Program-made: the position numbers and the translations under genes | Notes under the pieces: model-generated | Database searches by the model: none | Told to the model about the DNA's origin: nothing | The model's input: only the letters and a program-made list of their open reading frames with translations | Source: Dermatophagoides farinae | Taxonomy: Eukaryota; Arthropoda; Arachnida; Sarcoptiformes; Pyroglyphidae | DNA: 64,000 nucleotides | Reading direction: 5' to 3' | NCBI RefSeq assembly: GCF_024713945.1 | Contig: NC_134678.1 | Coordinates: 496,001 to 560,000 of the forward strand | In this document: in pieces, positions 25,017 to 38,155 of the stretch | How the letters are laid out: each line of letters begins with the position of its first letter | Position numbering within the stretch: the stretch's first letter is position 1

Positions 25017-27006
25017 ATGATGAATATTGTTATGGATGATGATGATAATAATGATGGAAAAAGTATTTGTCAATCAATTTCTAGTACATTATTGACACCA
25101 ACTACAACGACCACATCATTATCTTGTTTGAATATTCATGATAAAAATAATGATAATTTAAATCATCCACCTGTGGATTCAACAACAACATCATCATCAT
25201 TATTATTGACATCAGATGATGATCATCATCATCAAATTGATAGACGAAAAAATGATAAAAACAATGGCAGCAACAGTAGCCAAAGAAAACGACCAATCAA
25301 ATATCGTGCAACTAAACGGCCCGAATCTGAACGACGATTTCAATGTGATCAATGTGAAAGTAAATTGTTTTTGGAATTTTTTTTTCGGCAATAATTTATT
25401 CATTTTTTTCCCACTTCATAAAGGTCGATTTTTTACTCAAAAAGATGTGAAAAGACATATGGTTGTACATACTGGTGTTCGAAATTTTCCATGTCCATTT
25501 TGTAAACAAAGATTTGGTCGAAAAGATCATTTGGTTAGACATGCGAAAAAAAGTCATGATCAAGATACAAGATCATGTAAAAGACGAAATACTAATAATA
25601 CTGCTAATGACAATTCAAATGTCCAAACATCAACAACAACATCGACACCGACAACATCAACATCGATTATGACGGCAAAAAAATCGACGAAAAAAACATC
25701 AATCGTTAAATTGAACAAAACCAAACCAAAACAACAACAAACGGATAATTACCAACAACAACAAATACAAATAAATACTTATTCGACTGCCTCGAATTCT
25801 ACCTCATCATCATCATCTGCATCTGCATCAGTAACAGCAACGATGACATCGACAATCAATAATTTTCAAGTGAATCTTATTTACTTTAATAATAACAACA
25901 ATAATCGTGATTCCACTACTACCTCATCATCAACAACGCCATATGTAACAAGATCTACTAATGATAATAATAATTCGGCAATTAATATGTTTACTCATCA
26001 TCATTCTACCTCAACAATGCCAATTGAATCATCTTCATCATCATCAACGATGATACCTTCGAAAATTATTTATGACAACAGTGGTACAACAGCCACAATG
26101 TCAACAACAACATCATTAACAACAATACCAACACAATCAACTCCATATACTATTACATCAAGAAATCATTATGATAGTAATTCGGTCAATTTTGATAATA
26201 ATAATTATTCACAACATTATTCATGTTTACAACGACAAGATTATACAAATTTAGATTTTAATAATCCAGAATCGATTTCAAACACCACCACTGCTACCAA
26301 CAACAATAACAATACTACAGCTGCTTTAGAAAATTATTCAAATATTATTGATCATCATATGCATCATGGTGATGGTTCACCAGTTGGTGGACATTGTTTC
26401 TCATTATCTCATCCACAACAACAATCTCAATTAAAGAGCTCAACAACAACATTATGTCCGAATTTTTCATTAAATCCAAATGAAGCAACAACACCATCAT
26501 TCTGTCTACCATCAATTCCACCTTTGCAACAACAACAACAACAAACATCTTTGTTAAATTCTCGAACTCAACCTCCTACTCTTTCTCATCATCATCATCA
26601 ACATCAACAACAACATTTACATCCTCAACATCATAGCTCAAATCAATCACCAGTAATTAATACGGGTCAAAATACATCATCTGAACATAAACCAGGTTTC
26701 ATAATGATGTCATCATCTGCATCATCGATTAATTTTAATCCAATTGACGAAATGATTTTTAATCAACCACAACAGCAACAACAACAAACGGCAACACAAG
26801 TTAGTCTATCGAATAATAATTTTCCATCTACCTCAAATCCAACTTCTACTACTACTATTCAATCGTTAATCGATGAAACATCTCAGGAACGATATCATTT
26901 ACATCATCATCAACATCAACATCCTCATTCCCATCCACTTCACCATCATCACCATCATCATCATTCTCATCATAATCATCGTGATTCATCTTTTGATTCT
27001 ATTTGA
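25017..27006 (+). CDS. PLAG-type C2H2 zinc-finger protein with two fingers
   Basis: Putative nuclear DNA-binding protein. Two exons, 25017-25359 and 25424-27006, join to 641 residues. The splice falls inside the first finger: [19 protein letters not shown] ending in HMVVHTG, then [18 protein letters not shown] ending in HAKKSH. Spacing is C-x2-C-x12-H-x3-H, then C-x2-C-x12-H-x4-H. The [12 protein letters not shown] and FGRKDHL blocks closely resemble fingers 6 and 7 of vertebrate PLAG1/PLAGL. The five preceding PLAG fingers are absent; the N-terminus is an acidic/Ser-Thr lead from the double Met at 25017. The 480-residue tail after the fingers is Ser, Thr, Asn, Gln and His-rich, ending in a His run. 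It could be a PLAG orthologue that lost fingers, or have further fingers on an unseen 5' exon. Confidence 0.85.
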
Positions 27007-27942
27007 ATTCAAATTGTTCTTGTTCAATTGATAAGAGAAAAAAAAAATTTCTAGAAAAACGAAAATCCCGGTTATTGAAACTTGTCTCAATTATTATTAT
27101 CATTATATCTTATTGTTTCTATTGAAATTCTCATTATTCTTGTTCTTATTAATTCACATCTATACTATACAAACGCAAATTACCCGGTTCTTTTTTTTAT
27201 TTTGTTTTTTTTTCATCTCTACAAATTGTTTTATATATGAATCATTGAATTTTGCCTCTTGAATTCTTATATCAATTCATATATCGTTTATTTTTTTTTT
27301 GTCAAATCAAAGAATTTATTGGAAAAAAACTACCTCTTCAACCGAAACAAACAAAACAAAACAAAACAAAAAATCTTTAAGCAAAAAAAAAAAATGACAA
27401 ATTGAAAAATTTGCCTAGTCTTTTTTAAAATGAAATATTTTATCAAAAAAAAAGAAAGAAAAACATTGTGTGATTATTTTAAAAATGTTACTAATCGACG
27501 ACCTTAAAAAACATATAGATCAACAAACAAACAACCCGGTGCTTTACATATTTTTATCTTGTGTGTGTTGTGTTTCACACACAGACACGAATATACCTCT
27601 TTTTCAATGTTAATCTCCATATGTTGTTCACTTGATAAAAAATAACCAAAAAAAAAAGTTTAAAATTTCAAAAATTTTATTTTGTCTATTACAAACAAAC
27701 ACACACAAAATATATTACTACACCTCTCAAATGTCAACAGAAAAAAATTTACTATTTTTTAGAAATCTTTTTTTTTCTCCATCTTGCCTTTGGTTTGTTT
27801 TTTTTGGACAATTGATGAATTGGAATGATCCACATTTGTTTATTTTTTTTTTTTACTTTTTATTTTTTCTTATCGAAATGAATTCATTATTATTATGATT
27901 TTTTTTTCAATTAAAAAATTTGAATTATTTCATTTTCAGCTA
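27007..27942. other. Convergent intergenic region
   Basis: 3' flanks of the zinc-finger gene (+) and the STAR-protein gene (-). It holds T/A runs and CAAAA repeats; no coding exon is seen. Confidence 0.5.
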
Positions 27943-29319
27943 TCATTTATATGCCATTGACATTTTTGTTGGTGGTAGTGGTGGTGGTCGATAATAAGGT
28001 TTCATCATTAATGAACGTTTGGTTATTGTTTGTTTATCAATACCATTACCATTATCCACAATATTACAACCATAATGATGTTGATGATGATTATGATAAA
28101 GAAATTTTCCAGATTTCAAATGAATGCCATTATTTGAATTATAATCGATAAATTTTTTATCATTTTTAAATCTTGATAAATAATTGTCATCAATATCGAT
28201 ATTATTATTCATAATTAAAAAATTATCTCTCAACGGATACAATTGTTGTTTATGATGGTGGTTTTGATTATGAATCGTCGTTGATGATAATATCGATGAT
28301 GATGTTGAACATGATTTATCCACCAATTCTTTAATTTTGATATCATTTTTATTACAATTTGTAAATAATTGATTTCGATGATGTAGTTTATCATTATCGA
28401 TTATGGTGATTGCATCAATTTTATCATCATGATGGTGATGATTACATAACAACGATAATGATGTTGATGATGTGTTTGTTGAATCCATTTTAATTTGGGC
28501 AGATTTTAATGTTTGCGAATTCTGATGCCGAAGACAATGATGATGGTGATTGGAATCATCATCATGAATTACACCCAATTCACGTAATTGTTGTTGTCGT
28601 ATATCATCAAAATAATCCTATGTATGGTTGTCATGAATGGTGAGTAATAAGAATTCAGAATATAGAATTTTTTTTTTTTGCACAGAAAACAAATATCATC
28701 ATCTCATACCGGTACTAGAAATCTTTTAATCTCCACTAATGCTTGACTAATACGTTGATAGGCTTCTGGTGCCGTTGCAATGGCAGTGATTTCAACATGT
28801 AAATTTTCATTCAAATGTGAATATTTTGGATCATTTGTTTCACGCAATTCTTTTTCCTGATAATGATTTTTTTCAGTGAGATTAGATACGAATTTGAATG
28901 AAAAAAATGGATAGCGCTTACTTTTTGTTTATTTTTCATTGATCCACGTCCAAGAATTGCCATTTTGGTTTGCGTTTGTTCCTGTAGCCATTTTAATGAA
29001 TTTCCTTTTGGGCCAAGTAATTTGCCGACAAAATTATACTAACAAAAAAAATTTTTCCCAATGATAAATTTAAATTTTTACAATTCATAAATCATACACA
29101 TACATTTGGATGATCATCAATGGGAACCATTACTTTGACCTGTAAACGAATTGGTTCACCTTTATGTACATCTAATGTAATGATTGGAAGATTTCGTTGA
29201 ATTTTTTGTTTACTATTTGAAAAACCATTACAATTGGCAGCTGTAGCTGCTGTTGTTGTTTGTGAATCATTAGTCGATGTATCTGAATCATCAAAATGAA
29301 CACCATTATTATGAGCCAT
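27943..29319 (-). CDS. KHDRBS: STAR-family KH RNA-binding protein (Sam68/KHDRBS type)
   Basis: RNA-binding and splicing regulator of the signal-transduction-and-activation-of-RNA class. Four exons, 29319-29104, 29038-28922, 28856-28710 and 28617-27943, join in phase 0 to 384 residues. After a Thr/Ala/Asn-rich lead comes the KH domain: [30 protein letters not shown] with the GPKG loop, then [40 protein letters not shown] and [35 protein letters not shown] matches the QUA2-type end in Sam68 (VKKFLVPDYMDDI). The tail is His/Asn-rich and ends near RPPPLPPTK, a proline motif that could bind SH3 domains. A probable leader intron (29610-29322) precedes the start. Orthology within KHDRBS1-3 and the insect qkr/Kep1 group is not resolved. 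Confidence 0.92.
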
Positions 29320-31057
29320 CTCTGCATGTGTGCGTGTGTGTATGTATGTTGATGGTAAACAAAAACAAACGAAACAAAACAAAACAAAGACAATTAGTCA
29401 GTGTAATGGGCGATTATTTTCAGAAAAAAAAACCAATTATCAATCACTAAAGATAATTGCAACAATAACAAAACAAAATAAACGAAAATCGAATATTTGA
29501 CCAGTGAAAATGATGATGAGTAGGAGTTTTTTTTCTATTCGTCGTTGTTGGCAACAACGTTTTATTGGTTTTAGTTGTCCACCTATTGATAATCATCATT
29601 GTTGACTTACTTTTCCACCTTGAAAATGGTTTCACAACAGCAACAGGAATCAATTGATGAAAATCAATCGAAGAAAGAAAAAAAAATTCATGAAAAAAAA
29701 CTCGATGATGTATGTTGAACGACGACGACGACGACTATATCGACACAGGAAGTAGATCAATCTTCACATCAAATCATTTTTATGAATAGAAAAATCAATT
29801 GCAACGAAAAAAAAATGAAGAAAATGATGCTGACGAAGAACACCACACAACGAACAACGACGAATGAATGTTTTGATAATGATGACGATGATAATAATGG
29901 TGGTGACAATGAGATGAATGAAAAAAAAAATGCAACGACAATCTATTCTTCTGTTTCATTTGTTCTCAATTAATTTGAATTGATCATTTTCATTCAATGG
30001 ATGATGACAACAGAAATGAAAAACTTGAAATGAATTCGTAAGGTATGTTTGTTTGTGTTTACAAAAAACAAAACAATTCAAAAAAAAAACGACAAAATGA
30101 ATTGAAAAATTCTCTTTTTTTGTTTTGTTTTGAGAATGCTCAAATGAATTTGCACACAACATACAAACACACACACACACCCACGAAAGTTTCAAAGTTT
30201 GATTTTCAATTTTTTCATTCCTATCTAATCAAAAACAAAACAAAACAAAAAATTCAATTCGTTAATCTCCACTACAACGTTTTAGCTCTTTGACAGTATG
30301 TATATCAGTTGTGTGTTTGTGTCCATACCTCAAACACACCTGAATGGATTTTTTTTTTTACTTATTTCTGATGATTGATCTAGTTCCGCCCTTTCTTATT
30401 TGATTGGATTTTATTCGATTCAAATAAAAAAAAAACGATCCGTTGACGATGATTATAATCTCAGGAAATTTTGTTTGTCTATTTCATCGAGAAAAAAAAC
30501 ATAGATTTTTTTTTTTGACCAACAGATACAACAAAGTTGGTCAAAAAATAAAAAAAAACTGTTTCCATCCACTTATTATTTTTATATATCATTCATGACA
30601 TGAGAAAAGAGAAAAAAAAAGAAACGATGCCAGCCATATATATTGCCAGAAGCCATCTATTATCATTTGATCAATCAAAAAAAAAATTTTTTTGTTTTTG
30701 TTTCCATCCATTTCATTTCATTTTTTCATTTTGTTCTGTATAGAGAAATGAATGGTAAGGAAGCCATATCGAAAGAAAAGAAAAAAAAAACATTTGTGAT
30801 TGATTTGTTGTAGAGCAAAGAAAATGAAATGTAAATGCAAACAAAAGAGATAGATAGATAGAAAGAGAAATCGAGCATATTAAAATCCAATCAAAAATCG
30901 GTGAATAAATCTCATTTTTTTTCCACCATGCCAATCAATGATTGATTGGCACACGCACACACACACACCAAACTAATTCATTCAAATTCATATCATAAAT
31001 TTTGGTTTTTTGTTAGGTTTCCAGTTTTTATTTTTATTATTTATTATCATCATTTAA
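29320..31057. other. Gene-poor region upstream of the STAR gene
   Basis: Contains a probable 5' UTR intron of the STAR gene on the minus strand: donor GTAAGT at 29610-29605, acceptor CAG ending at 29322. The rest is poly(A/T), CA repeats (30166-30181) and a short hairpin at 30511-30548. It ends in the 3' flank of the ABC transporter. No coding exon is seen. Confidence 0.45.
30511..30548. repeat. Inverted repeat / hairpin
   Basis: A 13-base arm (TTTTTTGACCAAC, 30511-30523) and its perfect complement (GTTGGTCAAAAAA, 30536-30548) flank a 12-base loop. The stem can be extended by surrounding T and A runs. It lies in non-coding DNA; function unknown. Confidence 0.7.
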
Positions 31058-34000
31058 TCAACAAATCATTCCGTCATTCATAATGATTGTACGATCATAA
31101 TTGCGTAATGAATCCAATTTATGTGCAATATGTACAATGGTCGTTTGATTGAATATAGTATCGATCAGTTCATCCAATATTTTGCCAGTTTCATTATCAA
31201 TATTTGCCATTATTTCATCCATACAAATAATTTTACATTTATTCAATACTGCTCTTGCCAAACAAAATAAATGCCGTTGACCAATACTTAGATTCATACC
31301 ATTTTCACCATCTATTTGGCCATCTAAACCGCCTAATGAATCGATTAAAATGTTTATTTTACAATCAAACAATGCTGTCCATATTTCATCATCACGATAA
31401 CGATGTTGTGGATCTAGATTATCACGTATTGTACCATTGAACATGAATGCATCCTGTGGTATGATATGTATTCGAGATCTATTTGTTGAACAAAGAAAAA
31501 AAATTATGATGGATCAAGAATTATGATGACAATTCTCACCTAATAGTTTTACGATTAATTGATTTTAAATCAACGCCATCAACGTAAATTTGACCAGTTT
31601 CAATATCAACCAAACGAAATAATGTTTGAAATAAACTGGATTTTCCTGAACCAGTACGGCCAATAATGGCCACATGTTCACCGGCACCGATTTCAAATGA
31701 AACATTTTTCAATACTAATGGTAAATCATTTCGATAACGCATCGATACATTGTTGAAACGAATATTTCCTTCGCTAGGCCATGATACATCCCATATTTGT
31801 GGATTGTCATCACTGTAATTTTCTTCCTTATAATCATGAAGTTTTTCAACAAGTTTTCGAATCCTTTCAATGGAAATTAAATCCAACTCTGTTTGTGTGA
31901 ATGCTTGAAATGCACCATTCAATAGATTTGTCAATGACAATGAATAAACTAGTGACAATCCAATTAAACTTGAATTAATTGATTGTTGTCGATTATAATA
32001 ATGAATATAAACAGCAATAAATGCAACTGAACAAGTGATTATGGCACCAATCATTTGTAAACGAAGATTTAGCCATTGTTGAATGGCATTGATTGCATAT
32101 TGAACACGATTATAAATGTTGATTTTTTCATAAAATTCATTTTTAAATCTAAAAATTTTCAATGGAAAGAAAATGGAAAAAATTCAATTAACAAAACCGA
32201 ATCGTCGATGAAATGAAATTCATATACCTATTGTTTTGCCTGTATGAACGAATAATTGTCAATCCTTGTATGGTATCATCCAACTATCAAAATAGAATTG
32301 AAATTAGCATAAAATTTACATATAATCAAATTTTACCTGTGAATAAATTGGTGATAATGTTGTGGCAGAAATTCGTTTCAATTCACGTGATGTTTTACGA
32401 TAATATTCTTGTATCATATAATATGGTATTGTAAGCACAATGAATACGATGCTAATCCATGGCATACCATAAATGGTTACGAATAAACCAATTAATAATG
32501 ATGATAATTGTGCTAGAAATATATTCAATGTAAATGGTAATGCATCATCAACATTGAACATGTCGGATGAAAAACGATTGATAAGAATGCCAAATGAAAC
32601 AAGATCAAACAATAATGTTGATGTTTGGAATAATGATTCTAATAATTGATCATGAACATTGATAGCAGCTTGAACGCCACCATATGCGAATAAAAATGCA
32701 CGAATTAATGTTATGATTGAATTGCCAATACCAATCGCTATGAATATGAAAAGATAAAACATTGTGGATGATGAGCCATTGGATTGTTGTTCATTTTGTT
32801 TGGTCGATGATGTCCATATTGAAAGCCAAAAATCCGATGCACTACGTGTAATTTGCATCAAACAAATTGACACGATAATCATTGTGAATAGAAAATAACC
32901 AATTGAATAAATGTAGCCAATGTAGACGGTGAATTTAATTTTTCCATGTTCACGTTCTTCTTCTAATTCTTCATTCATTTCACATTGATCTTGTTGTTGT
33001 TGAACTACCATTTTTTCATTATCAGTTTCATTTCGATCCGGTTGTTGCGATTGATCCAACATTTCATCAAAATCAATTAATCGATCAGCAGATAGATATG
33101 AATGTGTTATACGACCATTGTCCATATAATAAATGATGAATGAATCTTTCAGATATTCAATATGATTTGTGACCAAAATGACTGATTTATTTTTCAATAT
33201 GGAAAGAAAACATTTTTGATAAATTTTTCTGGCCACTTGTTGATCTAAACTGGCAAATGGTTCATCAGCAAGGTAAACAGAAAAATTCTGATATAATGCA
33301 CGTGCTAATGTTATTCGAGATTTTTGTCCACCAGATAAAGTGGCGCCATGATTGCCAACGATAGTTTGATCACCATGAGCAAATTGTTGAAAATCTTCTC
33401 GCAATTCACAAGCATCAATAATTTCATTATAAAATTCCATATCGAATGTTTTACCAAACAGAATATTCTTCCTGATGGTTGTATCTTGAATCCATGGTTC
33501 TTGTGATACATAACCAATACCTCGATGTCGACAACATTGATTAATTCGAATTGTGCTGCTGCCACCACTACCATAATCATCATTGATTTTATTCAATTCA
33601 TTCAACATGGATTTAATCAATGAAGATTTACCACTACCAACACGACCAGTAATGCCAATAAATTTTCCTTTCACTATTTCGACATTAATGTCTCGAAGTT
33701 TAAAACTCTGCTGCTGCTGCTGTTCATCTGAATTCGAATAACTAAATGAACAATTGTTACATTGAAATAATATATTTTCATGTTCATTAATCCATTCAAT
33801 ATCTTCATCTGGATTTTGTTCCGATAATCTATAGAAACGATTTAATCTTCGTAATGATACCAATGATTCAATCAAACCATTCAATATCCATGGTAATGCA
33901 TTCAATGGCATTATTAGCATACCCAATAATGCTAATGTTGTGAAAACTTTACTTGATGTCAATTGATTATCACCATTGAACCAAACATATGTTGTAAATA

Positions 34001-35612
34001 CTAACGATGAAATGATGACCGGTGTTGTGGCCCAAAAATATACACATAATGCATCTAAATATTTTCTATATTTCAGATATTTAATTTCATTCAAACGTAA
34101 TGATTGAATCCTCGTGAAGAATATCGATTCCCATGCATGAAATTTAATGGTACGAATTCCTTTCAAACATTCACTCATTAATCGTATACGTTTATCTTTC
34201 CATAGCATTAATTTTTCGCTTAATTTTTTAATACGATCACAGATTAATTTATTGATTGGTATCAATATGACTATAAATATAATGGCTGATATAAATACCA
34301 ATTGTACTTCAGTATAAAGAAGATAAATTGTAATAATCAATTGTATTGGTAATGATATGAATTGAAATAATGATGGCACTAAATTGATTACACGTTCAAC
34401 ATCCGTATTGGCTAGATTCAATATTTGTCCAGTATCAAATTGATTCATCAATTGTGTTTTACGACAACGTAATAATTTATTATAAGTCATCATTATCAAT
34501 ATGGTACGTATTTTCAATGCAATTTTACTCATTTGAAAATTAAAATATGAAATGCATACTGTATTCAATAATGTACAGATTAATAGGCCGGTAGCAAATG
34601 TGAAACCACGTGTTGTTTTCGGTACATTTTCGTCATTGTTTTCCAGATATAAAAGTAATCGATTTAAAAAAATTGGAAATAACATGTTCATTGCATCGGC
34701 AAATAATTTCAACAGTCCTAACAATAGAAAATGGCCATAAAAATGTGAAAAAATATAACGAATTAATGGTCGTTTTTTTCTTCCGTGATCACAATCAAGA
34801 TATGCAAGGATCGATGGATTCAATGTGTGTGCTGATAATGATTCGGGCAATTTGAAAAGATCATCACTTGAATTAATTTTTCGATAATCATCATATTGAC
34901 CTTTTTCAAGTAAAGGAGATACCCAAATGAAAAATATTTGTGAAATTATCGATTGATGTTCATCAGATTCAAAGGATTGATTATTATTTAGCTCTACAGA
35001 ATCATCATTGATCAATAATTGTTGATCAATTGATTGTCGTTGTCGATCACTGGTGATAATAATAAAGAACAAGATGTGTAAAAACCAACAAACACATGAT
35101 ATAAACAAAAGAAACGAAAGTCGATTATCACTGTCATCGAAATAGCTGGTTAAACATTCTGAAATGTGCAATAAAATGACCGAAAACAAAACAAATTTCA
35201 ATGGATAATTTTTTGATTTTTGATCATATCGACTGGTTGAAAATTGAAAACCATACACGATGATGGTAAAAATTTTCATCAATGCTGCAAGTTTTACGGT
35301 GATGATGGTAATTCGAATATTCATAATAATAAACATTATGATTGAATTGCAAATGATTATCACCGCTAAAAGTATTGATGCAATTGAATGAATGCATTTT
35401 TGTCGATGTAATGATGATGATGATGAATGATGATTTGAATTCGTTGTAAAGCTATAGAAACCTAATTGATATGAACAATAAATCAATAAACAAAAATAGA
35501 TTGGTAGAACAAGAAATGTTTGTTGAAAACAATCATCTAGATGATAAATATGATTAGAATGATGAATAATCGATTGTTGATTAGAATTATTGCAGATAAA
35601 ATTCAGATTCAT
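31058..35612 (-). CDS. ABCC10: ABCC-subfamily transporter, ABCC10/MRP7-like
   Basis: ATP-driven membrane exporter of conjugates or lipophilic drugs. Four exons, 35612-32337, 32283-32228, 32148-31540 and 31478-31058, give 1453 residues, close to ABCC10 (about 1490). Layout: an N-terminal hydrophobic TMD0-like region, TMD1, NBD1, TMD2, NBD2. NBD1 has Walker A GRVGSGKSSL, signature LSGGQKSRITLARALY, Walker B VYLADEP and an H-loop in VTNHIEYL. NBD2 has Walker A GRTGSGKSSLF, signature LSIGQRHLFCLARAVL, Walker B IICMDE and H-loop VHIAHKLDSL. LDDTIQGLTIIRSYRQNN on the 56-base exon is the MRP-type intracellular loop. Odd points: NBD1 keeps Glu after the Walker B Asp, where many MRP proteins have Asp, and the NBD2 D-loop reads ANID. 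The protein ends soon after NBD2. It is 195 bases head to head from TAF1B. Confidence 0.92.
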
Positions 35613-35807
35613 TGTTTGTTATTGAGATCCGGTGTTTGTTTTTTTTTCAAAAAAATTCATCTGGATTTTTTTTTTGTTTTGTCAACCAGATTCCAATATT
35701 GTCGAAAACAAACATATACATGTGCTGTCATCTAGAATTTGTTGTTAGAATCAGAATCATTCACGTGCTCATTTTTATGTTGATTTTGATGATTCAACAA
35801 AATCAAA
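35613..35807. promoter_or_regulatory. Bidirectional promoter candidate, ABCC10-like / TAF1B
   Basis: Only 195 bases separate the two divergent start codons, so both promoters must lie here or overlap coding sequence. A CACGTG E-box is at 35763-35768 (TCACGTGCT). There is no clear TATA box. Confidence 0.5.
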
Positions 35808-38060
35808 ATGGAAAATTGTCAAAAATGTGGATCACAACAATTCTGTGAAGAAGATGGTTTTCATTATTGTGAATATTGTCAAACACAAAGTCAAGGTTTC
35901 GCAAAAGAAGTTGCAACTGAAGAATTTGTTTATGAATTACGTACGAAAGAAATACGTATCAAAAACAATAACAACAACAATGGAAAACGAAAACGAAAAG
36001 AACAATCCGATATCAACCGTCGTGGTATTCGTTCATCATGGACAACATTTGAAGCATTCAATAAAATTTATATTGAATTTATTAGGGATTTTTTCCGAAT
36101 TATAGACATAAATGGTTTGTCATTTCCATTGGAAATGAAACATCGTTTCATTTCTATTGCAATGCAATTATGGTTTAAATATTTACGTGAAAGTGAAATA
36201 GCATTCACCGTTGATGAACATCATCATGAATCAAAGATTCGTTTACATCCATTCACAAGATATCGTGATAATTATCTTTTAGCCAATAATAATCCATCAT
36301 CATCATCATCATCAATGGATGCGGATGATGAAGAAATTATTATACCATATATAAATTTACAAGCAAGAAATAAAAACAAATATACATCCAACCAATCAAG
36401 CTATGGTAATCAATATCGTTATATGAAAAATGAAAAAAGTCAAACTTATGAAAATTATCGATATTTTGATGATATGGATCCAGAAAACTGTGGCGATCCA
36501 CGGCAACGTATGCAAGCGAATAGATCGGTTAATTCTTCTCGTATTCGTACAAAAAAAATTAATGAATTACTGTTAACGAATGGAATATCATCGACAAAAT
36601 TTGTCTCAAATTCTTCAGATACATTTGTTAATTTTATCAATAATCAATTATCATCATCCAATAATTCTTTTCAAAATCAAGATCATCATCATCATCGAAT
36701 ATCGATCAAAGATGAACCATCAAATGATGATGATGATAAACAATTCGCAATGGATGAAGAACAATTCAAGAATATGAAAAAAGAAACAATGTCAAATAAA
36801 TCCAAATATATGGATCAACATATAACATTTGATTACTGTAAATTGGTGAAAAATAAACATCAATCACCATTAGCGAATGATTTCATCAACAAGCAAAAAA
36901 TTCTAGTCTTTCTTTATATTGTTATACGATTGTTCAATTTCAATATCTATCTATCCGATCTGATTCGTTGGTGTACAAATGGTTCAATACGTTATATGAA
37001 TTTATTTGAAAATTTCCTAAATGAAAATGAAACAATTATGTGGATGGATAAAAATCATTTTATAAGATATCAATATCCTGATTATAAAATTATCCTGATT
37101 ACATTGCGCAATATGATCATACATTGTAACATTGATTTGGCCACCATTCCATTGCCGAATATTTATTCACTGATTCGTCGTTATATTTATGATCTTAATC
37201 TACCAGATGGCCTAATGTTATTGATACGTTATCGATATGGAAATTTTATTGAATATTACGTTCATACATCATTTATACATGCAAATAGCAAGAAAAGTAA
37301 TTTACCTTATTATGAAATGGTTGCCATTGTTCCAATCATATTGATATTACGTGATTTATTCAATTTAAACACAACAAATGATGAATTATCATATTATCAA
37401 TTTCGTTATTCAAAATTTGCCAATAGATTATTCGTTTGGAATGAATGGCTATATTATTCACGTATACGTTTTAATCTGATCAAAGCATTTAGGCTGAATA
37501 TGAGATTAAAAAATTTGGACGTTCTCAATCTGAATGAAACACTTTTTCAATCATATCGTATGTGGGAATTTTTTCGTGATATAAAAATTGCCAGTAAACA
37601 TCCACATGAACGAAATTGTTGTCAAACACGTTTTGAATTACAAGAATTGTTTGAAAAATTGAATTTTAGTAATGAAAATTTTGAATGGAAAACACGTATA
37701 AAACAACAACAACAACAATCGAAACCATCATTTTATCCATTGATTGATTTGACGAAAGAAATTCTTGACCAAATTAGCAATAATAATGATCTTCATAATG
37801 TTTTGAATCAAAATTTTCGTAATAAATTCATAACACCATATGTTTGTAATGATGATTATTTCAATTTTCATCGAAGACGGCCATTAAGATTTCATGATAA
37901 CTATCGACCATTCTGTCCATATCAACGACAGAATGCACGAACATTATTATCAGATTCTATTCGATTTCTATTCGATATATCATCATTCATCACCTGTGTA
38001 GATGTTTATGGTTATATTTTTATGTTCAGTAAAGCCGAAAATTTCAGTCAACAAAACTAA
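35808..38060 (+). CDS. TAF1B: TAF1B / Rrn7-like RNA polymerase I initiation factor
   Basis: Subunit of the SL1/core factor that loads RNA polymerase I at rDNA promoters, a TFIIB relative. Uninterrupted ORF of 750 residues. The N-terminal zinc ribbon is CQKCGSQQFCEEDGFHYCEYC, with two CxxC pairs at residues 4-7 and about 22-25. A basic linker and the conserved RSSWTTFEAFNKIYIEF and ALQLWFKYL-like segment (MQLWFKYLRESE) follow, then a long Asn/Ser-rich insert (about residues 150-330). A second conserved block is at FLYIVIRLFNFNIYLSDLIRW. Identification rests on the N-terminal ribbon plus these cyclin-like blocks. It is intronless, unlike most neighbours, but nothing else suggests retroposition. 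Confidence 0.85.
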   Translation: MENCQKCGSQQFCEEDGFHYCEYCQTQSQGFAKEVATEEFVYELRTKEIRIKNNNNNNGKRKRKEQSDINRRGIRSSWTTFEAFNKIYIEFIRDFFRIIDINGLSFPLEMKHRFISIAMQLWFKYLRESEIAFTVDEHHHESKIRLHPFTRYRDNYLLANNNPSSSSSSMDADDEEIIIPYINLQARNKNKYTSNQSSYGNQYRYMKNEKSQTYENYRYFDDMDPENCGDPRQRMQANRSVNSSRIRTKKINELLLTNGISSTKFVSNSSDTFVNFINNQLSSSNNSFQNQDHHHHRISIKDEPSNDDDDKQFAMDEEQFKNMKKETMSNKSKYMDQHITFDYCKLVKNKHQSPLANDFINKQKILVFLYIVIRLFNFNIYLSDLIRWCTNGSIRYMNLFENFLNENETIMWMDKNHFIRYQYPDYKIILITLRNMIIHCNIDLATIPLPNIYSLIRRYIYDLNLPDGLMLLIRYRYGNFIEYYVHTSFIHANSKKSNLPYYEMVAIVPIILILRDLFNLNTTNDELSYYQFRYSKFANRLFVWNEWLYYSRIRFNLIKAFRLNMRLKNLDVLNLNETLFQSYRMWEFFRDIKIASKHPHERNCCQTRFELQELFEKLNFSNENFEWKTRIKQQQQQSKPSFYPLIDLTKEILDQISNNNDLHNVLNQNFRNKFITPYVCNDDYFNFHRRRPLRFHDNYRPFCPYQRQNARTLLSDSIRFLFDISSFITCVDVYGYIFMFSKAENFSQQN

Positions 38061-38155
38061 ATTGCTAAATAAATGTTTTTTTTGTTTTTATTCAATGAAT
38101 AAAAAAGAATTACAGAATTCAGTAAACATATAAACTACAATTTTAATCAATCAAA

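Noticed and set aside
35808-38060. Intronless TAF1B as a retrocopy
   Set aside because: The frame is fully open over 750 codons, it sits in a tight head-to-head pair, and there is no A-tail or flanking repeat.
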